64,000 nt of DNA, taken from the NCBI GenBank assembly GCA_965214975.1, contig OZ244055.1:3534001-3598000 (forward strand), read 5' to 3'. Source of the stretch: JAJEBT01 sp965214975. Lineage in GTDB: Bacteria > Pseudomonadota > Alphaproteobacteria > MPNO01 > UBA830. This document shows positions 59,687 through 64,000 of the stretch, piece after piece. The translations under genes were made by a program, and so were the position numbers. Positions within the stretch are counted from its first letter, which is position 1, and each line of letters begins with the position of its first letter. The notes under the pieces were generated by a model. It was not told where the DNA came from, searched no databases, and saw nothing but the letters and a program-made list of their open reading frames with translations.

Positions 59687-60802
59687 ATGACCGTCATCGT
59701 CGCCGAGGACGACAAGATCCTGCGGTTTCTCGAGGTCATCCTGGACACGCGGACCAGCCCGGCGCGCCGCGCGGCGTTCCGCGACTACCTGTCCTTCGAC
59801 GAACCCGACCCCGAGGGGTGGTTCGAGAGCCAGCGCGCCCGCGCCGCGGCGATCCTGCCGGCGACCGTGATCCTGGTCGAGGACCGGAAGGCGCTGTCGG
59901 CGGCGCTGCCCGCGGCCGACGCCGCGGTCGTCGAGAACCTGGCGGTCGGGGCGGACGACATCGCGGCGGCACCCGGTCTCAGGCTGGTGCAGAAGTTCGG
60001 GACCGACATCCGAAACGTCGACGTCGCGGCATGCCGCGAGGCCGGAATCGCGGTCCGCACGCTGCGGCGCCGGGTCAACGCGGCGGTGGCCGAACATGCG
60101 CTGATGCTGATGATGGCGGTCGGCCGCAAACTGGTGGAAACCGAGGGCGCGCTCGATCCCGCCTCGCTGGAGGCGCTCGGCTACGCGCCCCGCCCCTTCG
60201 ACGCGGAACACGTGGCCGGCGCCAACTGGGCGCGGATCTCCGGGCTTCGCGGCCTTCTCGGCGCGACCCTGGGCGCGCTCGGCCTCGGCGAGATCGGCCG
60301 CGAGGTCGCGCTGCGGGCACGCGCCTGCGGCATGGAGATCCTCTATCACCAGCGTTCGCGCCTGCCCGCCGCGGTCGAGAGGCGCCACGGTGCCCGTTAC
60401 GCCGGTTTCCACGAACTGCTGGAGCGCGCGGACTTCCTGAGCATCCATCTGCCGCTGAACGACGCGACGGCGGGAATGATCGACGCGGCCGCGTTCGCGC
60501 GGATGAAGCCGGGCGCGATTCTGGTCAACGTCTCGCGCGCCCGCATCGTCGACCGGAGCGCGCTCGTCGCCGCGCTCGACGGCGGACGGCTGGGCGGCGC
60601 CGCCCTCGACGTGCATTACGAGGAGCCGGGAGCGCCGGACGACGCGCTCAAGGCCTACCGCAACGTGGTGCTGAGCCCGCACGTCGCGGTCGCGGGGCGG
60701 CAGTACAACATGGCCGACATCGCCGAACTGACCGCCGGCATCGCGGACGTCCTGGCCCCGCGGTCCGCGCGGCGGAGCCGGCATGGCGCGGCTACGGCCT
60801 GA
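59687..60802 (+). CDS. D-isomer-specific 2-hydroxyacid dehydrogenase
   Basis: 371 residues. The NAD-binding turn LGALGLGEIGREVALRA is present, as is VNVSRARIVDRSAL with the substrate Arg. Next come the catalytic Glu in HYEEPGAPDDAL and the His in VVLSPHVAVAG. An N-terminal extension of about 50 residues (EVILDTRTSPARRAAFRDYL) is unusual for the family. It overlaps the convergent VOC gene by 11 bp. Substrate unknown. Confidence 0.87.
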   Translation: MTVIVAEDDKILRFLEVILDTRTSPARRAAFRDYLSFDEPDPEGWFESQRARAAAILPATVILVEDRKALSAALPAADAAVVENLAVGADDIAAAPGLRLVQKFGTDIRNVDVAACREAGIAVRTLRRRVNAAVAEHALMLMMAVGRKLVETEGALDPASLEALGYAPRPFDAEHVAGANWARISGLRGLLGATLGALGLGEIGREVALRARACGMEILYHQRSRLPAAVERRHGARYAGFHELLERADFLSIHLPLNDATAGMIDAAAFARMKPGAILVNVSRARIVDRSALVAALDGGRLGGAALDVHYEEPGAPDDALKAYRNVVLSPHVAVAGRQYNMADIAELTAGIADVLAPRSARRSRHGAATA

Positions 60803-61391
60803 AACGCGAGATCATGCCGTCGATCCATTCCCCGGAAGCGCCCGTGGTCTCGAGTTCCGCACGCGCCTCGGCCCTGGTCTGGAGCACCGACGCGACGACC
60901 TGCGGCCGCTCGTCCGCTTCGGGCTGGCAGCAGGCTTCGAGGCGGATGCCGTTCGGATCCAGGAAATAGATCGAGACCAGGCCCGGGAGAATGTCGACCG
61001 GGCCGTCGTATTCGCGTCCGGCGGCGGAAAGGCGGGCCTGCAGCCCTTCGAACTGGGCCGGGGTCACCGCGAACGCGCAGTGCTGCATGCCGCCGATGGC
61101 GTCGCGGTCGGAACGGGGTTTCTCGCCCCTGGGGATCTCGAAGAACGCGAGCAGGCTGTCGTTGCCCATGTCGAAGAAATAGTGCCGGATCTCCTCGTAG
61201 GGCGGGTTGCCGCGGTTGCCCGGTCCGACGCCCACCCCGGGCGGCACCTTCATCGCGTGCACGAGGGGCATGCCGACGACGTTGACGTAGAAGTCGGCGG
61301 TGGCGGCCATGTCCTCGGTGGTCAGCGCCAGATGGTGGATGCCGCGGACGGGAAGGCGGGACCGCGCCGGGGCCGTTCCTGTGTCGGGCAT
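60792..61391 (-). CDS. VOC-family protein (glyoxalase/dioxygenase fold)
   Basis: 199 residues, one VOC module with GIHHLALTTEDM (His), GMQHCAFAVTPA (His) and NGIRLEACCQPE (Glu), then a C-terminal tail of about 40 residues. The ATG at 61391 is used because the longer upstream frame runs antisense through the NIPSNAP gene. It diverges from that gene. The reaction cannot be assigned. Confidence 0.83.
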   Translation of the reverse strand: MPDTGTAPARSRLPVRGIHHLALTTEDMAATADFYVNVVGMPLVHAMKVPPGVGVGPGNRGNPPYEEIRHYFFDMGNDSLLAFFEIPRGEKPRSDRDAIGGMQHCAFAVTPAQFEGLQARLSAAGREYDGPVDILPGLVSIYFLDPNGIRLEACCQPEADERPQVVASVLQTRAEARAELETTGASGEWIDGMISRFRP

Positions 61392-61425
61392 GACGCGCGT
61401 TCCCCGATTGCCTTTCGCGAGCGAT

Positions 61426-61453
61426 AGTGTAACACCCGCGACGACCTCGGCAA
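61426..61453 (-). promoter_or_regulatory. Candidate promoter of the VOC gene at 61391
   Basis: TTGCCG (61453-61448) and TACACT (61431-61426), 16 bp apart on the minus strand, 34 bp before the ATG. Confidence 0.45.
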
Positions 61454-61496
61454 CACGGGCGCGCCGCGGGCCGCCGCAGTTCGGAAGGGAAGATCC

Positions 61497-62120
61497 ATGA
61501 TCTACGAAGCACGGACCTATCGTCTCGCGCCGCGCGGCGTGCCGGAATTCATCGAGACCTTCGGCAGGGCCTACGAGAAGCGCAAGGCGCTCTCGGAGCT
61601 CTCGGCTTTCTTCCACACCGAGATCGGGCCGCTCAACGAGGTCATCCACATCTGGCCCTACGCGGACGCCGGCGACCGCGAGAGAACGCGCGCCCGCTCG
61701 GTCGCCGACGCGAGATACGGCTGGCCGCCGAAGGTCGCGCACCTGCAGCAGCACATGCGGTCCGAGATCTTCACGCCCGCGCCGTTCTCGCCCGAATTTC
61801 CGGGCGGCGAAAAGGGACCGGTCTTCGAATGGCGCGAGTACATGGTCATCCCGGGGGCCCTGCCGGAACTCTACGAGAACTGGGCGAAGGCCCTTCCGGC
61901 GAGGCTCGAGATGTCGGAACTCGTGATGGCGATGCACACCGACGCCGGAGATCTCAACAAGTTCGTCCACATCTGGGCCTACGAGAGCCTCGAGCACCGC
62001 GCCAAGGTGCGGGGCGAAGCGGTCGAGCGGGGAATCTGGCCGCCGTCGGGGCCGCGCGAGACGCTCCAGAGCCAAGCCACCAAGATCGTGCTCGCGGCGC
62101 CGTTCTCGCCGCTTCGCTGA
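61497..62120 (+). CDS. NIPSNAP-family protein, two domains
   Basis: 207 residues made of two ferredoxin-like NIPSNAP repeats: IYEARTYRLAPRGVPEFIETF...VIHIWPYADAGDR (about 1-100) and FEWREYMVIPGALPELYENW...FVHIWAYESLEHR (about 110-205). The conserved HIWxY element occurs once in each. The molecular role of bacterial members is unknown; they often sit near catabolic genes. ATG at 61497 with GGAAGAT upstream. Confidence 0.85.
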   Translation: MIYEARTYRLAPRGVPEFIETFGRAYEKRKALSELSAFFHTEIGPLNEVIHIWPYADAGDRERTRARSVADARYGWPPKVAHLQQHMRSEIFTPAPFSPEFPGGEKGPVFEWREYMVIPGALPELYENWAKALPARLEMSELVMAMHTDAGDLNKFVHIWAYESLEHRAKVRGEAVERGIWPPSGPRETLQSQATKIVLAAPFSPLR

Positions 62121-62131
62121 CCGGCGGCGGC

Positions 62132-62647
62132 TCAGGGGCCGCCGTCTTCAAGGTCGGCCGGACGCGTGAACTCGACGAGTCGGGCGTTTTCGGGCCCGGC
62201 CCCGCTCCAGGCTCCGGCGAGAACGTCGAACACGGCCAGCGATCCGGTCGGGAACTTCCCGAAAACGCCCGCGTCCGGCGCGCCCGCGAGCACGGTCGCG
62301 AGATCCCTGAGGCCGGGATTGTGCCCGACGACGGCGACGCCGGAGAAGCCGCCCCCGGACGCGCGCACCAGTTCGAGGATCTCTCCGGAAGGCGCGAGAT
62401 AGAGCTCGTCCCTGATCTCCTCGCGCGCGACGCCGCCAAAGGCGCCCCGCACCGCGACCCAGGTCTCGCGTGCGCGCAGCGCCGGGGAGCAGAGCGCGAG
62501 ATCCGGGCGATGGTGCCGCGCCGCCATGTGCGCGCCCATCCGCGCCGCCGCCCGCCGCCCTCTCGGCGCGAGCGGCCGGCCGATGTCGGCGGGGGAGGAA
62601 TCGCTCCAGGACGACTTGGCGTGACGAAGCAGGTAGAGCCGTCTCAC
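62132..62647 (-). CDS. sixA: Phosphohistidine phosphatase SixA-like
   Basis: 171 residues of the histidine-phosphatase superfamily. The RHG-type motif is LLRHAKSSW with the nucleophilic His; the second His is in VVGHNPGLRDLA. Size and the LRHAK form fit SixA, which dephosphorylates phosphohistidine on signalling or PTS proteins. The start is GTG at 62647. Confidence 0.87.
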   Translation of the reverse strand: MRRLYLLRHAKSSWSDSSPADIGRPLAPRGRRAAARMGAHMAARHHRPDLALCSPALRARETWVAVRGAFGGVAREEIRDELYLAPSGEILELVRASGGGFSGVAVVGHNPGLRDLATVLAGAPDAGVFGKFPTGSLAVFDVLAGAWSGAGPENARLVEFTRPADLEDGGP

Positions 62648-62672
62648 GGTGCCGGCGCCCGTCCCCGGGGCG

Positions 62673-64000
62673 TCAGCCGCCCGAGGCGCGCCGAGCCGCC
62701 GACGTGCCTGCGAGGCGCCCGAACACCGAGCCGGAGGTCAGGCCGCTGCCGCCGGGGTAGTTGAAGTAGAAAAGGCCGCCGACCAGTTCGCCGGCCGCGA
62801 ACAGGCCGCGGATCGGAGCGTGGCCGGTGTCCAGCACGGCGCCCTCCTCGTCGATGCGCAGCCCGCCGAAGGTGAAGGTCACCCCGCAGGTCACCGCGTA
62901 GGCCTCGTAGGGGGGCGTGTCGATGGTGTTGGCCCAGTTGCTCTTGTCGATTTCCAGCCCTTCGGTGCGGCGGGCGTCCTTGACGTTGGGGTTGAACTCG
63001 ACATCCTGGCGAACCGCCGCGTTGTAGCGGGCGATCTCGTCGACGAACGCCTCCGCGTCGACGCCCTCGAGTTTCTCCGCCAGTTCCGGGACGGTGTCGG
63101 CGGTCACCTTGGTGACCTGGCGGATGTTGTATTCGTCGCGCTGCAGATGCTTGACCTTCCGGTCGAAGATCTGCCAGGCGAACTGTCCCGGCTGCTCGAG
63201 GATCACCCGGCCGTAGCGGGCGTAGGTGTAGTTGCGGAAGTCCGCCCCCTCGTCGACGAAACGGCGCCCGGTCGCGTTGACCATGACGGCGAAAGGATAG
63301 GAATGCTTCTGGAACTGGTCTCCGACCGCGAGGTCGCCGAACTCGGGCGCGTTCATCTCCCAGCCGACGGCATGGCAGCCCGACCAGTTGCCGCACGGGC
63401 TGGCGCCGATGTCGAGCGCCATGCGAAGTCCGTCCCCGGTGTTGAAGCGCGTCCCCCGCACCTTGGCGAGATCCCAGCCCGGGCCGAGATACCGGGTCCG
63501 CCATTGGGCGTTGGCCTCGAAGCCGCCGCAGGCGAGAACGACGGTCCTGCCCTCGAGCTCGAGGATCTCGTCCCGGCGGCGGATCCTGACCCCAGTGACC
63601 CGGGTGCCGTCGCGCACGAGGTCGAGCGCCCGGTGCCCGTAGCGGATCTCGACGCCTTCGCGCCGGGCGGCTTCGGTCCACATTTCCACGAGGCCCGGCC
63701 CGCCGCCGACGGCCTCGACGGTGAGTCCGCCCCAGAACCTGAACCGGCCGTCGATCTTGAACGCCTGGCGGCCGTATATGGGAACGAAGCGGATGCCCTT
63801 TTCGCGCATCCAGACCAGCGTCTCGAGGCTGTCGCTCACGAGCCGGTCGACGAGTTCCGGATCGGCGCGGTAGCGCGTCACCCGCGCCATGTCGTCGAAG
63901 AACTGCTCGCGCGTGTAGGAGCCGAAGTCCGTGGTCTCGATCTCGGTTTCGGAAAGATCGGGAACGAGCTTGAGAATGTCGTCGAGGCCGTCGTAGACGA
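62673..64000 (-). CDS. FAD-dependent dehydrogenase, TcuA/fumarate reductase flavoprotein type (5' end cut)
   Basis: The frame is open to the right edge of the window, so the N-terminus, including the FAD-binding Gly motif, lies outside; about 442 residues are visible. Family features are GGLTVEAVGGGPGLVEMW, VVLACGGFEANAQWRTRYL, and the closing GLFAAGELVGGLFYFNYPGG followed by SGLTSGSVFGRLAG. These resemble tricarballylate dehydrogenase TcuA and fumarate-reductase-like flavoproteins. Met at 63890 is internal. Substrate uncertain; a TcuB partner would be expected outside the window if this is TcuA. Confidence 0.82.
   Translation of the reverse strand, partial: VYDGLDDILKLVPDLSETEIETTDFGSYTREQFFDDMARVTRYRADPELVDRLVSDSLETLVWMREKGIRFVPIYGRQAFKIDGRFRFWGGLTVEAVGGGPGLVEMWTEAARREGVEIRYGHRALDLVRDGTRVTGVRIRRRDEILELEGRTVVLACGGFEANAQWRTRYLGPGWDLAKVRGTRFNTGDGLRMALDIGASPCGNWSGCHAVGWEMNAPEFGDLAVGDQFQKHSYPFAVMVNATGRRFVDEGADFRNYTYARYGRVILEQPGQFAWQIFDRKVKHLQRDEYNIRQVTKVTADTVPELAEKLEGVDAEAFVDEIARYNAAVRQDVEFNPNVKDARRTEGLEIDKSNWANTIDTPPYEAYAVTCGVTFTFGGLRIDEEGAVLDTGHAPIRGLFAAGELVGGLFYFNYPGGSGLTSGSVFGRLAGTSAARRASGG

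Noticed and set aside
1..64000. CRISPR arrays, prophage, integrase, insertion sequences, tRNA or rRNA genes
   Set aside because: None was seen on reading both strands; accessory operons are interleaved with core genes without attachment-site repeats.

Overview
This is a GC-rich (about 68-70 %) bacterial chromosome segment that is almost fully coding. It is very probably from an alphaproteobacterium. The reasons are the conserved order SRP RNA-dnaX-ybaB-recR, the block rpmH-rnpA-yidD-yidC-engB-argB-HAD-dapD-dapE next to truA-fmt-def, a glcDEF operon, twin-arginine periplasmic binding proteins, and frequent GTG/TTG starts with ATGA or GTGA stop-start overlaps. No tRNA, rRNA, CRISPR array, integrase or insertion sequence was seen. 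Both ends cut a gene: an MFS/Bcr-type exporter on the left and a TcuA-like flavoprotein on the right.

Layout. 1-3.4 kb: exporter fragment, a small membrane protein, argD-argF. 3.4-9.8 kb: a complete branched-chain amino acid (Liv-type) ABC importer transcribed behind an HpaB-type flavin monooxygenase. 9.9-13.1 kb: an MscS channel diverging from a DMT permease. 13.1-25.5 kb: housekeeping genes (rpmH, rnpA, yidD, yidC, engB, argB, dapD, dapE; on the other strand def, fmt, truA and dnaX, ybaB, recR, plus the SRP RNA). 25.6-28.3 kb: alcohol dehydrogenase, Dps with a candidate operator, a roughly 570-bp gap, and a VOC protein. 28.4-33.2 kb: a purine-nucleoside-type (BMP) ABC importer.

33.3-37.6 kb is the most interesting segment. 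Two Rieske-less oxygenases, a Rieske-flavin-ferredoxin fusion reductase and a GST closely match the NdmC, NdmD and NdmE parts of the Pseudomonas caffeine/7-methylxanthine N-demethylase. They diverge from the purine-type importer across a 266-bp region that holds two candidate promoters, two perfect hairpins and four copies of a short repeat. I infer an N-methylpurine uptake and demethylation module, with two NdmC paralogs and no NdmA/NdmB in view.

37.6-42 kb: a radical SAM protein, a dienelactone-hydrolase-like protein, a two-domain VOC dioxygenase and an acyl-CoA ligase. 42-45.7 kb: gatC-gatA-(small membrane ORF)-gatB, where gatA reads as frameshifted. 45.8-49.6 kb: three tandem nu-class-like GSTs and a ThDP enzyme. 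49.6-53.6 kb: glycolate oxidase glcDEF, diverging from a three-subunit xanthine-dehydrogenase-family enzyme joined to a gamma-resorcylate-decarboxylase-like protein (53.8-58.5 kb). 58.5-64 kb: a Zur/Fur regulator, a carboxymuconolactone-decarboxylase-like protein, a 2-hydroxyacid dehydrogenase, a VOC protein, NIPSNAP, SixA, and the TcuA-like fragment.

Overall, the accessory genes suggest a heterotroph equipped for aromatic and N-heterocyclic substrates, interleaved with core genes. All functional calls rest on reading motifs and remembered family features; no database search was run.
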